Shown: positions 51,628 to 62,816 of the stretch, one piece after another
Layout: every line of letters begins with the position of its first letter
How positions within the stretch are numbered: the first letter of the stretch is position 1
Assembly (NCBI GenBank): GCA_007449985.2
Contig: VIIQ02000015.1
Location: 310,001 to 374,000, forward strand
Direction: 5' to 3'
Length of the DNA: 64,000 nucleotides
From: Desmodesmus armatus
Taxonomy: Eukaryota; Chlorophyta; Chlorophyceae; Sphaeropleales; Scenedesmaceae
Notes under the pieces: model-generated
The model's database searches: none
Seen by the model: only the letters and a program-made list of their open reading frames with translations
Told to the model about the DNA's origin: nothing
Program-made: the position numbers and the translations under genes

Positions 51628-53288
51628 CAAGTGCGAACATGTTGCTGTGCTGGTCTGTTTCTGCTGCTGTCCTGAGACTGCTCTACCACCGTGATCAAGG
51701 TTCCTGCACTACAGCCAAGACCCTCGTCTTTTTGTTCAATTGGTCAATGTACTTTGCCGCAGGCTGTCGTGTATTGTAATGCAGCTCAATGGCACCCGCA
51801 GTTTGAGGGTGTTTGTATACTGCTGCAGCACTTTGATTGGTATCGAATGGTTGTCTCATCTGGAACCCTGTATGTGTGGCTGCCTTGTTGAACGTGTCTG
51901 GCAGAAATGGTTCGCTCAGCACTTGCAGGGTGTTCTGCTGCTGCTGTTGTGTTGCGGCATGCACGAGTGGCCCTAGACTGCTAGGTCACCTATCAGCATG
52001 TTGCCGGTAGTGTACATGTTGCAACTATTTTTTGGTTTTGAGGGGGGGCGTACCAGGTTTTGAGGGGGCCCCCCACCGGCTGGCCACACACAACTCGACT
52101 GTTTGACATGTTGCAACTACGTGTTTCTTACTGTGGCCTTGATGCTGCCAGCACCTTGGACACGTGAGAGCGTGTGTGAAATTCCCTTACTTGCAATGCA
52201 TGTGAGCAGCGCCCACAGCTTCGGCTTGGGCTGGTGTGCCCAGGCATTCATGGGTTTGCTGTATCAACGGGCCACACAAGCTGCACGGTCACACTGTGAG
52301 CTGAGCTTCTGATAGTCAGGGCATTCTGTCAGCAGCAGCTGCATGTGACAGGAGTGTCTGTCAGTCTGTCCCCCGCCATGTCAACCATTGGTTATATCAC
52401 TCAGTTGTCATGAGTGATGGGTTGACAGGATTCATGCTGCGTGGCCCACGCCAGTGGCACTGGTTGTGTCACCACCCCAGGCACATGGCATGTGGGAGCG
52501 CAGAAGGGTGCCCAGTGAGATGTGCAGGCAATGAGTGCCCGCCAGGATGCCACTGGTCTGCATGCCCTGCCGGTGAACAGCACAAGAATGTCGAGGCGTC
52601 CTTTCTCTGAGGCACCATGCCCAATCATTGAATGCGCACAGTACGATTGCGTGCACACCTGGTGATCATCACTGCAAACTGAGAGAGTGCCATGAGTTGA
52701 CCCCAGTTTGTGCAAGATAAGATGAGGACCAATGTACAGCCACCTGCCTCAGTCACCCTATTCCCTCGGTGGGGAGTCGCTGGTGGGGCGAGGGGTACCC
52801 GCGGGTGGGGTGGCGTGGCTTGGGGCGGGAGGGGGGGGGGGGGGGGATGATGTCAGGTAGGGAACCTATGCACCCGGCAACAACTGCTCATGCTGACCAG
52901 ACCCGATCACCACCACACTGTACTGCTACTTACTAGCAGTTGAGAATGATTGACAGATCCAGAGGAAAGTGTTTGAAAGTAGCAGTTGACAACCGGTACG
53001 TGAGTACACCTCAGTTTTGATTTGCATCAACTATGAGCATCAACGTTGATCTCCAAAGTCCATCTGAAGGACTGCCTAGAGAAGGGCTTCCGAGACCTGA
53101 TCTGACGTTCTTGTTGCGTGTGCTCTCCTCTGGCTATGAGTGAAGTCTTAAGATTGATCTTGTTGTTTTAATCGCCCTGTGCTTTGAACATAGGGGTACG
53201 CGGGGGTCGCGGGACTGCAGCAGCAGCAGTCCTAGGTGGCTATCAAGGAGCGGAGCAGCACCTTGGGTGGCTTCTGAGCAGTGCAGTC
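51628..53288. other. Intergenic, no supported gene
   Basis: No coherent coding sequence. A poly-G tract lies at about 52830-52847. A GGGGGGCGTACCAGGTTTTG / CCACCGGCTGGC segment at 52029-52085 loosely resembles 33791-33835. An ATG at 53050 opens a 36-codon frame ending at TGA; it may be part of the leader of the next gene. Confidence 0.45.
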
Positions 53289-56200
53289 ATGAGCCGTAGT
53301 CTCAGTAGAACGTCACATGGCTTGTACAGCACTCATAGGGTAGACTTTGTTCCTTACGAGAGGTTCCTGGAGACGTGCCAGCTCAGGTACGCCTGTGGCA
53401 CAACAGCATTGCATGACAGACGCACCCTGCAGACTGACATCCTTGCCGTCTGGCATGTTGAGCAACCCACTCTCTGCAACAGTCATGTTGCCAGCCGTTT
53501 CATACTGGTTGCTGCGTGCATAGGGGGGTTGAAAGGATGTGTCTTTACGGTTTCAGGCACAGCCTGGCCTACATGTCTATGCAGTGACGCTGACATGCCA
53601 GTGCAGTGACGCACACTTGGCGCACACACCAGCTGCCCTGATGGAAGCTTTTGTGGTGATGAATATTGCAAGTGTGGCTGTGTTTGCATTTGAGTTGCTG
53701 CATTTATCTGTTGCTGCGTGCTGCAGTGGCATTGTGGAGCCACAGAGGGAGCAGTTGTGGACGGCACTGCAGCAGCGGTACACAGAAGGTAAGTCACCTT
53801 CCACATCAGCATCCCCTCAGCACTGCACTTGGTGTGATCCATGTTCAGTAGCAATTGCTGCAGCAGGCCTGGGCAAGCAGTGGCACACATTTCCGCCTGG
53901 TTGCACACCAGCAACAGCTGTGCACCGCTCAGGCCCGGTTGATGCGACCGCTTCAAGTTTCGCCTTGTTCTGGCTGCTGATCGGCTGCTCAGCATGCTGG
54001 CCCCGGGTGCACATCACACCACATCACACCACTCCAGCAGCAGTAGGGTGCTAGCAGGGGTGTACCCTCCTGCACCACCACCTACCCCTCTATTGGGGGA
54101 GTATGTTACATGGACATTTTCGCCAAACAACAATGGCATTGCCCACCAGGATCGAGCCAGGTGAACCTCATAAGTTGTCTCCCCTGCGGTGGTTTGCACC
54201 ACCTACACCGGGTTGACCAAAGAATTGCTTTTGTCCTGCGATGTGTGTTGTTGCAGCCACCCGGTTCTACCACAACCTAGAGCACATCATGTCGGTGTTT
54301 GACTTCATATGCTTTGCCGTGAAGGCAGGAGTGGTGTTGCATGACCCTGCAGCAGTTGACTGGGCGGTGTGGTTCCATGATGCTGTATATGACCCCAAAA
54401 GGTGCGAGGCAGCAACCGTGCTGTTTTCATTGAGTGCTACCGGCAGTGCCTTCACTAGTGCCATCAGCACTATCAGCGGCTTCACAATGCGTTGGCAGCT
54501 TCTTTCTGCTATGCAGTGTGGTCGTATGCATCATGGCAGTGCCAGGCACACAGTACAGCATGCTGCCTATAACAAGCCTGTCAGCACATGTGCACTGTGC
54601 ATGCCAAGCACCCCATGTTTGGAATTGAAAACACAGCCGGCCTGTGCTATAATTTGTTGCTGCATCGCTGTCGGCTGCTTCTGCTGCAATCCTGCACCCT
54701 GTTTCCTTTCAGTGACACCAATGAGGCAGACTCAGCACAGCTGGCTGGGGAGATGCTCACTGCTGCAGGACTGCCAGCAGAAACAGTGCACAAGGTGCAG
54801 CGCTGATGCTCAGCAGTGGTGTTGCAGCCAGCCGGATCCACTGCTCATGCAGCAGCAGCAGCAGCACACTGCGCATGCAGCCCCACACACCCTGCATGCA
54901 GCAGCAGCACAGCAGGCAGCTGGCAACCCGCGCACTCTGGGCAGAAGATGGCGCGCTCTCTGAACAACAACAAAAACAACAACAAAAACAGCAGTGGCTT
55001 GATCCCTGTTGTGCTTTGGACTTGTGGCTGCTCACAACCCTCATGCCTGCTGTCTGGTCTGCTTTTGTGTGCAGGTGAAGCAGTACATCCTAGTGACTGC
55101 CGACCACCACCACTTGGATGATGACTGTGATGTGCTGGTGGATGCAGACCTCTCTGTGCTGGTGCGTGCGCTCTTGGTGAAGCTGGTTAGTGTGCTGGCA
55201 CTGCATCCAGTCCTCTCTTTGCATGCAAGCCCCCTTGGTGATACCACATGTTTTGCTGAAACTGTGCAAGGAGGAAGGGAAGGGTTGCCACACTGTCCTG
55301 CGGTAAGAAAAGGTAGTGCTGGAGGTGTGTGAGCTGACTCAGCTGACCTGTCCTTGTCAGCTTTTGGCCTGTGTGGGATCCATGCACAGCCTGCCTGAAA
55401 TGCTGCCGTCCGCTGCTACCTGTTGCATGTATCTGATCTCCAGGGATCCCCGCTGCAGCGGTACGCTGAGTATGCAGTAGCCATCCGGCAGGAGTACAGC
55501 CACATGAGTGACACTGACTACTGTGCTGGCAGGTATGCAGTTGGGTGGATGGGCAGTTAGGGATTCAAACACAGCCAGGTAGCCAGCCTGCCAACCTGCA
55601 GGAACAGGTCGACAGATGTTGACATTTGCGTGCATGCAATCACTACTTTGTAACAGGGCAGGGCTCTGGTGCTGCAGCACATGGTGTGTGACCTTGGGCC
55701 GCCATATGTCCATGTTCTGATTCAAGCTGACCTTGAACAACTTGTGACAGGCAGTCTGTGCAGGACACAAGCGGCGACTGCGCTGCCCTTATTGCACACC
55801 ACCACATGCATGGCAACCCCACACCTACCAGCTCTCCTCACGCATGCCCAGCCTATCGTGCTGCCTGCCTGCCTCATCTCATGAAATATTCAAGTAAAGT
55901 CATCAGCACCAATCACATTGTTCTGCTGCATGCATCCTCTTTGACGCAGGGCTCGTGTGCTGAAGCGCATGCTGGACAGGGAGCAGCTCTTCCTGACCGA
56001 CGTTGGCAAGAGCGCTTGCGAGGCAGCGGCTAGGGCAAACATGAGCCACGAATGGCGGCTGGCTTTCGGGGGCCAACTGCTGCAGGCGAACTCACTCGGT
56101 AAGGCCGACAGGGCGGGCTAGCTCACCGTCACGTTGCAGAAGTCGGCTCGATGGGTTAGCTGGGCTTGACGCATAGCTTAGCAACTTGCACAGGACGCGT

Positions 56201-56659
56201 GCAAAGCCGCAACAGACCTTGTGGCTGTGAAGGGCCCTGGTGCGGGCATGTGTGCTCTGGGCCCATGACCCCACGCCAAGCCTGGAATGCTCGGTTTGAA
56301 GCTGCTGAAACGTGCATGTGTTGCACACTTCAGCAGCTCTCTGGTGTTTGTGCTGCAGCTTCACCACCCGCCACCCGCCGTGCTGAGCAATCTGCATTTA
56401 GGAGGATATCTCTTTTTCTATATAGTAAGGCCCATGGCTGTGCTAGGCAGCACAACGTATGTCCGTATGTTGTACACACTGTGTGTTGTGCTAATTAGGT
56501 GATGGCTGTCACCACTCTGTGTTGTGTTGTTGCTTTGCAGAGGAGCCAGGAGAGACCATCCAGGAGGGTACAGAGCTGTCCACCTCAGTGTCCCTGGCAT
56601 CCACCTCAGGCCTTGACCCAGCAGCTGCAGCAGCTGTCGCGGCGGCAGCAGACAGCTAA
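53289..56659 (+). CDS. HD-superfamily metal-dependent phosphohydrolase, 276 aa
   Basis: Eight exons splice in phase and sum to 831 nt: 53289-53386, 53727-53788, 54257-54401, 54713-54794, 55075-55161, 55444-55532, 55950-56098 and 56541-56659 (TAA). The product matches the predicted metal-dependent HD phosphohydrolase family (COG4339-like). TRFYHNLEH (residues 55-63) supplies the first metal His, WFHDAVYDP holds the His94-Asp95 dyad, ADHHHLDDD is about 138-146, and VDADLSVLG (151-159) supplies the distal Asp. The following YAEYAVAIRQEY and VLKRMLDREQLFLTD are the usual C-terminal helices. All metal ligands seem intact. The N-terminus (MSRSLSRTSHGLYSTHRVD) is Ser/Arg-rich without acids, which could be a mitochondrial or plastid presequence. 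The Ala-rich tail is dispensable in the family. The substrate is unknown. Confidence 0.88.
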
Positions 56660-57770
56660 GCGCATGACGGCGCACGCAAGCAATCAGGGTAGCGCGTGGG
56701 CCAGCGGCCGCCGCCGCTGCAGCCAGACAGCTGAGCCCCCTGCCAAGTCAGCGACGGTCGTGCAGTGCATGCAAGCAGCAGCAACAGCGCATTCGCAGCG
56801 TGTGGGCGCGCGGCAGCAGCAGGCATTGAATACAGCTGTGCAGACACAGCTTGGCTGGACGCTGCTGCTGCATGGCCAGCAAGTTGTCCGTTATGCATAT
56901 GCAAAGCAAGCCTGTACAGGCTGTTTGACATGTGTTGCAAAGGCATCATGAAGAAAGTCTCGGCTAGACGATGGCCTGATGATCGGGCTGAAGCGGCTTG
57001 TAGTAGTTCTCAAGGCGGCACACAGGGGGCCGACGGTGACGGAGCAACATAGCTCTTGCCGGTCTTGCTGGCAGCAACTGAGCTCCAGCAGTGCTGTTTC
57101 TTGTTGCAATTGCAGCATATGTGGCACAAAGGTGCCTGTAGTGCTGCTACCTTTTTGTTTTGGTGTGACAGCTGCACCGAGGGTGGGTAAGCTGTTCTTT
57201 TCTGCTGGGGAGTGGTGATGGTGGGGTTGGGAAGATGATCTCGGTCTGCTCATGGATGTGGTGCTCCAGGCAGCCTGCACTGCAAGAGTCTTGCAGTAGT
57301 GTTGATCAGGCACGACAACCTCACCAGCGGCTGTGTGGCGGCGGCTGTGTGTTTTGATGGGATCACCATGACGCTAGCAGCTGCCAGTGCTGCCCCTGGC
57401 TTCCAGGTATGCAGTGTCGTGTCAGCTTATTGAAGGGTGCCTGCGGCAGCTGTGATTTGTAACAATGGCATTGTGGTGTTGTGTAGGGCTGGCATACTTT
57501 GCTGGCGGTATACAAACAGTATGATCGCGGCCATCATGAGCTGTGTGCCAGCAGATCTCCTGAAAAGGTGATTTGACAGCAAAAGTACAGCGTACCCCGT
57601 TTGGAGTTTTGCATAAAGCAGAATGCAGCATCGGCTGAGCCAACTCCACTGCCTATTGTCAGCCTCGTGTTGGAACACATGCTGCCCTTGCAAAGGCGCT
57701 GCTGCCCCCTAATGTATCGACGGGTGCAAGCTGCTAGCAGCACTGCTGATGGTGTGTGATTGGGGATGCA
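56660..57770. other. Intergenic, no supported gene
   Basis: 3' UTR of the HD gene followed by about 1 kb with only short unrelated ORFs. Confidence 0.5.
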
Positions 57771-58136
57771 TAAGTATCCCTGAGCACCCGGCGTCCCTGT
57801 GACGTCGGCTTTCAGGCCGAAAAGCTTCTGGTGACCTCCGGTGTTCACCTTCCACTGACCAGTGGAAGTCACTACAAGCGACCGGCCGGACAAGCTTTTC
57901 GCGAAGTGGAGCGAGAGCGATCGCTCCAATTGGAGCTTGCAAGCGCTATCTGATGCACAAAATGCAGCGCACAAGTATATTGGATGAGATAGCGCTTGAA
58001 GCTTGAAGCTGATCCGGTCGGTCACTTGTAGTGGCGGTGGCACGCGCCATGGAATGCCATCCTTCGAAGGTGCACCTTCCATGAACACCGGTCGAAGGCC
58101 CGTGTCACCGGAAGGTCGAGTGCCCACGAGTACTTA
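57771..58136. mobile_element. Foldback / MITE-like element with long imperfect inverted repeats
   Basis: The arms are imperfect inverted repeats of roughly 150-190 bp. The left end TAAGTA (57771-57776) is complementary to TACTTA at 58131-58136. Inner matches include CACTACAAGCGACCGGCCGG (57870) against CCGGTCGGTCACTTGTAGTG (58014), and AAGCGCTATC (57942) against GATAGCGCTT (57989). A short central spacer carries no ORF. Base composition and motif style differ from the neighbouring CAG-rich DNA. No clear target-site duplication is visible. Confidence 0.7.
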
Positions 58137-58342
58137 AGGTTCCGCCTAAGCTTGAAGACCGTATCACATGCCTTTGTTGACGTGTCTCTGCATACTCAGC
58201 TGCACATCAAGTGGTGTCATCTGAATCAGTTTGATCAGCACTGATCAGCACAAGCTCGTGCCTGCGTGTCTGCCCTCGGACAACTCTCTGGGTCAAGCGT
58301 TGCAACGGTAGTTATCTCCGTCATCCGACACTCCCTTCTGCC

Positions 58343-59431
58343 ATGATGAACAAGGTCTTCATCTGCCTATGCCTGCTGGTACTGCTCTGCACAGGTACGC
58401 CCATCTGCATGCGGCAGTACTGCTGACTGTACTCCTGACTAGTCAGGGATACTGCTGTGCGCACAGCAGTCATGTCTGTGCGGCTGGCATGCGCAGCAGC
58501 CAAGCTGAAGGGTTCAGCTGCATGAATGACCAAAACCACATCAGCTGGATTTTCTGGACCACTGTTTCATGCACCACGCAGCATCCATGTCCTAGAATCA
58601 GAACAGTCCCGAAGGTGGCTTCCTCTCACGCAATGTGCTCAGCATACAGTGTATGCGGCCAAAGGAGAAGGCCTCCTGCTGCTGCTGCTGCCCATAAAGC
58701 TGACAGCATGCATATGCTCTTATGGTGTGCACATTGGTGTTTCAAACACAAACTGGCAGTTGATTATGCTCAAGGGCAATGGACGTCAGCCTTCAGCAAC
58801 GGGGCACAGAAAGCGGGAAAATTCGGGGCAAAAGTGGGGGAAACAGGTGAGGGGTTCTGGACTGGGCCTGGTGGCATAGCCCAGGTCATGGCACCACCAT
58901 GCATGTGTCTTGCCAGCGCAGCCGGATTCGTTAACTCAGAAATTGGGTACCGTAGTACTAGTAGGGCATCAAACTCACGTTGATGCCGTGAGCTGAGCAG
59001 TTGGGTAATGTACCCTATATGCCCTATATAGGCAGCAACTGTTGGGTAAGGCTAGCATCACCATTTGTCATTGGGCTCTCGCTTGAAACTGCAGCCAGGC
59101 TGATCCACAATTGATTGGTGCAAGTGCGCTTGATGTGGGGACAGTGGGCAGAGGGGGGGGGGTGGCACATCAGCGGCCATCATGTGTGTCAAACATATGA
59201 TTTACAACCATCAAGTGCATGCATGATGACAGGCTTAAGAAGTGTGTTCCGACACGCACATATGTGCATCACAAGGGCTGTGTGTCAGCACACATCCTGA
59301 AACATTTGCTCTGCTGTTCTCTCTGCACTGCAGTTGCTGAGTACATGACAAGTGGGGCAGAGCAAGCAGGCTCAACAACAGCCACATTTTTTGCAGCTGG
59401 TTTTAGTGCACTGCTGTTGTTGGCACTGTGA
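58343..59431 (+). CDS. 78-aa secreted protein, possible GPI-anchored surface peptide
   Basis: Three exons in phase: 58343-58394, 58760-58846 and 59334-59431 (TGA). The first encodes MMNKVFICLCLLVLLCT, a signal peptide interrupted by an intron near its cleavage region. The second gives VDYAQGQWTSAFSNGAQKAG and KFGAKVGET. The third, VAEYMTSGAEQAGSTT, is followed by the hydrophobic tail FFAAGFSALLLLAL. After removal of the signal and tail only about 40 residues would remain, with a Ser-Gly-Ala region suited as a GPI attachment site. The layout resembles short arabinogalactan-peptide-like proteins, but there is no Pro/Hyp motif. Alternatives: a small two-helix membrane peptide, or a model missing an exon in the long introns. 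Confidence 0.55.
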
Positions 59432-61405
59432 TGTGCCACATAGTATGCATCATCTGGCATGCATCCCGCATGTGGCGCGGCATGAACCATCTGGCATGCA
59501 TCTAGCCTGAATAATCTTATACAGTGTGTGGTCATGTGCTATATTGACAGCTTTGTGTAGGGTGCCGGGTTGGTTCCATCTGAAAAATTGCCCAACGAAT
59601 GATTGAAGGCATTGCATCAACGCCTTTGCAGCCCTGCCCGATGGTGGCATGTCTGACAAGGGTATGCCCGGCACTGCCGGATCTCAGCCCCGTCAGTGGT
59701 GTGTTGGTCAGACGCTTGTTTTATGGTTGTTGGTGTGATGTGCCCTCTATTCCCCGCTGCTACAATGGGGGGCTCCTTCTGACATGGTGAAGCATATGAA
59801 GCTGCATCATCAGCCTCTTAGAAGTCATTGCTGTGCTAACATGGCATTTTACCACCTCCCTAGATCGTAGCCTCACCAAGTACCAATTCAGCTATGCCCA
59901 GTTGTTTGATTAGGCACCAAATGAACTTCCGTGGTGTCAGCTACCATGCAAACGACCATGCCATGTTGGCAGCACCACAGTGACGCAGTAGAACACTGAC
60001 CTGCTCAGATTGCTGCTAGGGGTGTACACTGTGGTTTGCTGCCTAAAGCTTGCAGCAATGATGCTTCGCAGCCAGCTGGCTGCTCTGAGGGTAGCAGATA
60101 CTCACTTGTAGTCCTTTGCAAAGTGTTGATGCGCTGTATGAATGTATGAGTGATGTTCAGGCACCCGGTTCGACCACAGGTCGCTGCTGGGGCTGGTTGC
60201 TGCACCTGTGCGCTCTGAATTGGGGATTCAAATGAGCGAGTACTCGGGAAACACTGCCAGAAGTTTACACCAAGCACTGTCAAAGCCGAGTGCGACGCAC
60301 AGAGCACCACAGCGGCACAAAGGAATCGGCACTGCAGGCGGTAAACCCTGAACCCGCCAGTGATCCTGTGCATCGCAGCACCAAACTCATCGCATACAAC
60401 TCCCAAGCACTTAACCACCAATAATAGCACTGCCACGCAGCAGTATCTGGCATGATCTGATATCACCCAGAGTCCTTGTTGACTCAACATGATTAGTCAA
60501 CTATCACACTGATTCTGCTAAGGCATGTGTTGTATAGCCTTGTACACAGCATAACCTTCCTGTGAGGATTACTGCTCACTCAGCAGGAATCGGTCAGTGT
60601 AGCTGCTGCTCGTGTCAGCTGACGCAGTAGAACACTGACCTGCTCAGATTGCTGCTAGGGGTGTACACTCCCCCCCACTGCTGCTGGGGTAACACTACAC
60701 AGCAGCAGTACTCACATTGAGCAGCTACAAACAACCCAATCCAAAAGCAACATGCAACAGCTGATAGCACACAGCTGATGCGCAACGCACGGGGAAAACT
60801 GCACATTGCTTGCAGAGAATGCTGCTGTGACCACACAACACAAGTCAACAGACATTTTTGTTTTTTGTCTTTTCTCACCACGGCATCTAGGCACATCCAG
60901 ACGCTGGGCACACACACTACAACGCATGTGATGTTTGTGCATTGCACAGTCAATAAAACACACACACATAATTGACAAACAAACCCAGCCACTGCTGGAT
61001 CTGCTGCACACAAGTGAGTCATGCAGCACTCACTTAACTACTCAGGAAGCATATTTCACTGAGCTTGACAAGCACAAACAGTGGCCCTTTGCGCTCACTG
61101 CTGCTAAATCCCAACCAACATGCAAGCAGGACAGATGCCCCCACATCGTTCGCATGTGAAAGGCAAAGCTACTATCCACAATGTCCAATAAATCAACTGC
61201 TGCTCCCAACCTCCTGCAAAGCTGCTTGCCAGTCTGGGCACCCCCAGCTGGCACAAACCATCGCTCCAGCAGAGGCCACTCCAGACGGCCTTAAACCACT
61301 GCTGCCAAAAGCTGTTGTCGCTACCAAAGGCCAATCCAGACGGCCCAGCAATTGCTGCTGCTGCTGCTAATTGCTGCGGCAGCACCTGCTGTCTCTGCCA
61401 TATCA
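59432..61405. other. 2 kb without a supported gene
   Basis: Minus-strand ORFs of 161 and 135 codons (60005-60490, 60615-61022) end at the two copies of a 50-bp direct repeat and have no recognisable domain; I treat them as chance ORFs. A poly-C tract (60669-60676) and a CTG run (61356-61371) occur. Confidence 0.45.
59981..60669 (+). repeat. 50-bp identical direct repeats, 639 bp apart
   Basis: TGACGCAGTAGAACACTGAC and following bases up to GGGGTGTACACT are identical at 59981-60030 and 60620-60669. The intervening 589 bp is not repeated. Confidence 0.9.
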
Positions 61406-62620
61406 TTACCTGCGCCGGGTGTTGGAACGGTATGCCAGGCGATCCTGCTTGTATGCTGTTCGCAGGAAGCAGATTGGGCATGTGTCGTTAAGTTTTGGGT
61501 TCTTCTCCGGGTTGTGCGCTGGGTCGTGTGCTGCCACTGGGAACCACGTGCCCTGGTAATCCATAACTCCTGCTAATCCATAACCGTCCTTGCCCACCCT
61601 GCAGTTGTTGCGGGTAAAGCCCAAAGGAGGGAGCTCGTACTCAGGTACGTCTGCGGGTTTGGGAGGCCCGTCCATGTCGTACTTGCTGCTGCTGCGACCA
61701 CCACGGTCCTGGTTGTCGTCCTTGCCGCGGCCCTTGCTGCGGCTCCTGCTGCGTTTGGGCTTGCGCTCCCTGTTGTCGGCATTGGGGCTGCGGCCGCGGC
61801 TCCCGCTGCGCTCCTGCGTATGCTCCCCATCATTACCCTTGCCGCTGCTGCTGCTTCCGCGCTGCGGAGGCACAAACTCTAAGGGTAGTTTCACGCGACT
61901 CCAATCAAAGCCTACTGCTGCAGGTGCCTCCTGGTTTGCTGCCGGCTCTACTGCGCGGTTCCCTTCTGCAGCCCTTGCCTTCGCTGCTGCCTCCTTTGCA
62001 AGTGCTTCAGCTGCTGCAGCCTCCCTTGCTGCAGCCTCCCTTGCTGCAGCCTCCCTTGCTGCAGCTGCCCGTGCTGCTTCTGCCTCCAAGTCTGTATCTG
62101 CATTCTGCAGCATGTGCTGGTCTGCCTCCTTTGCCCGCCTTGCCGCAACTGTGAGGTCCTCTGACATCCCGTTGGCATAGCCGCCAAGGTGACATGCAAC
62201 ACGGGTGATGCCAAGCACGTCCATTGCTGCTTCGCGCTCCACCCATCGCTGCTGCTCTAGTGTAAGCTGCCACAAGCTCCTGTCAATACCCCTCAGCTCA
62301 TCCCTGTCCCGCCGAAGCCCATGGTAGATTGCGCGTACCCTCGTGACCAGTTGGCCGGCTGGGTCCTCCGCTACTGCTGCAGGCAGGTCCATGTGAGCTG
62401 CTATGTCCTGCTGCATGGGCTCCTCAGGCAAGCCCTCGCCCCCAAAGTCCGGCTGCTCTGCACCCTCACTGTCTGGCTGCTGAGGCAACTCCTCCTCTCC
62501 AGATCCTAGCAGTGCCACTTCCTCACTGACTGGCTGCTCCTGCAACTCCTCCCAGGAGTCCTCCCCGTAGTCCAGCTGCTCCTCTATTACACTGCTGGCA
62601 CCAGGTGCTGTGTCGGGCAT
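61406..62620 (-). CDS. Acidic, Ala-Glu-Arg-repeat and RS-rich protein, about 405 aa
   Basis: Long single-exon frame. The first in-frame ATG is at 62620 (MPDTAPGASS). A CAG acceptor-like site just upstream (about 62638) means it could instead be the 3' exon of a spliced gene. Order: a Glu-rich acidic N-terminus; a helical middle (AIYHGLRRDRDEL, SLWQLTLEQQRWVEREAAMD); an AREAA pentapeptide array encoded by four 15-bp DNA repeats near 62009-62066; an RS/RG segment (RKPKRSRSRSKGRGKDD); and a C-terminal block with FTRNNCRVGKDGYGLAGVMD and a CPIC motif before the stop. RS content suggests RNA binding. It lies 0.2 kb downstream of a probable retroelement ORF on the same strand, so a Gag-like origin is possible but unproven. 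Confidence 0.5.
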   Translation of the reverse strand: MPDTAPGASSVIEEQLDYGEDSWEELQEQPVSEEVALLGSGEEELPQQPDSEGAEQPDFGGEGLPEEPMQQDIAAHMDLPAAVAEDPAGQLVTRVRAIYHGLRRDRDELRGIDRSLWQLTLEQQRWVEREAAMDVLGITRVACHLGGYANGMSEDLTVAARRAKEADQHMLQNADTDLEAEAARAAAAREAAAREAAAREAAAAEALAKEAAAKARAAEGNRAVEPAANQEAPAAVGFDWSRVKLPLEFVPPQRGSSSSGKGNDGEHTQERSGSRGRSPNADNRERKPKRSRSRSKGRGKDDNQDRGGRSSSKYDMDGPPKPADVPEYELPPLGFTRNNCRVGKDGYGLAGVMDYQGTWFPVAAHDPAHNPEKNPKLNDTCPICFLRTAYKQDRLAYRSNTRRR

Positions 62621-62816
62621 AAATGAGAACACGCCCTGCACAGTGGAGAGGTTAGCAGTGCAGGACAGAAGGTTGAGCGTGTCAGCTAATCACCTGCTTA
62701 GTCAGCCTGCAGTATGCACTATCATGCCCCCCCTTCCTTGAAGCCCCTTGGTGCTAAGCTACTACTGCGCCGTCTTAGCGAAACCGGACCGAGATAATGA
62801 ACCGAGCATCCAGTGC

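Noticed and set aside
52040..52090. Possible shared element with 33791-33835 (GGGGGGCGTA and CTGGCTGGC-like ends)
   Set aside because: The similarity is short, gapped and dominated by poly-G, so chance cannot be excluded.
60005..61022. Two minus-strand ORFs with hydrophobic N-termini
   Set aside because: Cys/Val/Leu-rich translation of TG-rich DNA, no homologous motif, and both end in the 50-bp repeat.
61590..62180. 196-codon Leu/Ala/Ser-rich ORF on the plus strand
   Set aside because: It is the antisense shadow of the RS/AREAA-repeat ORF.
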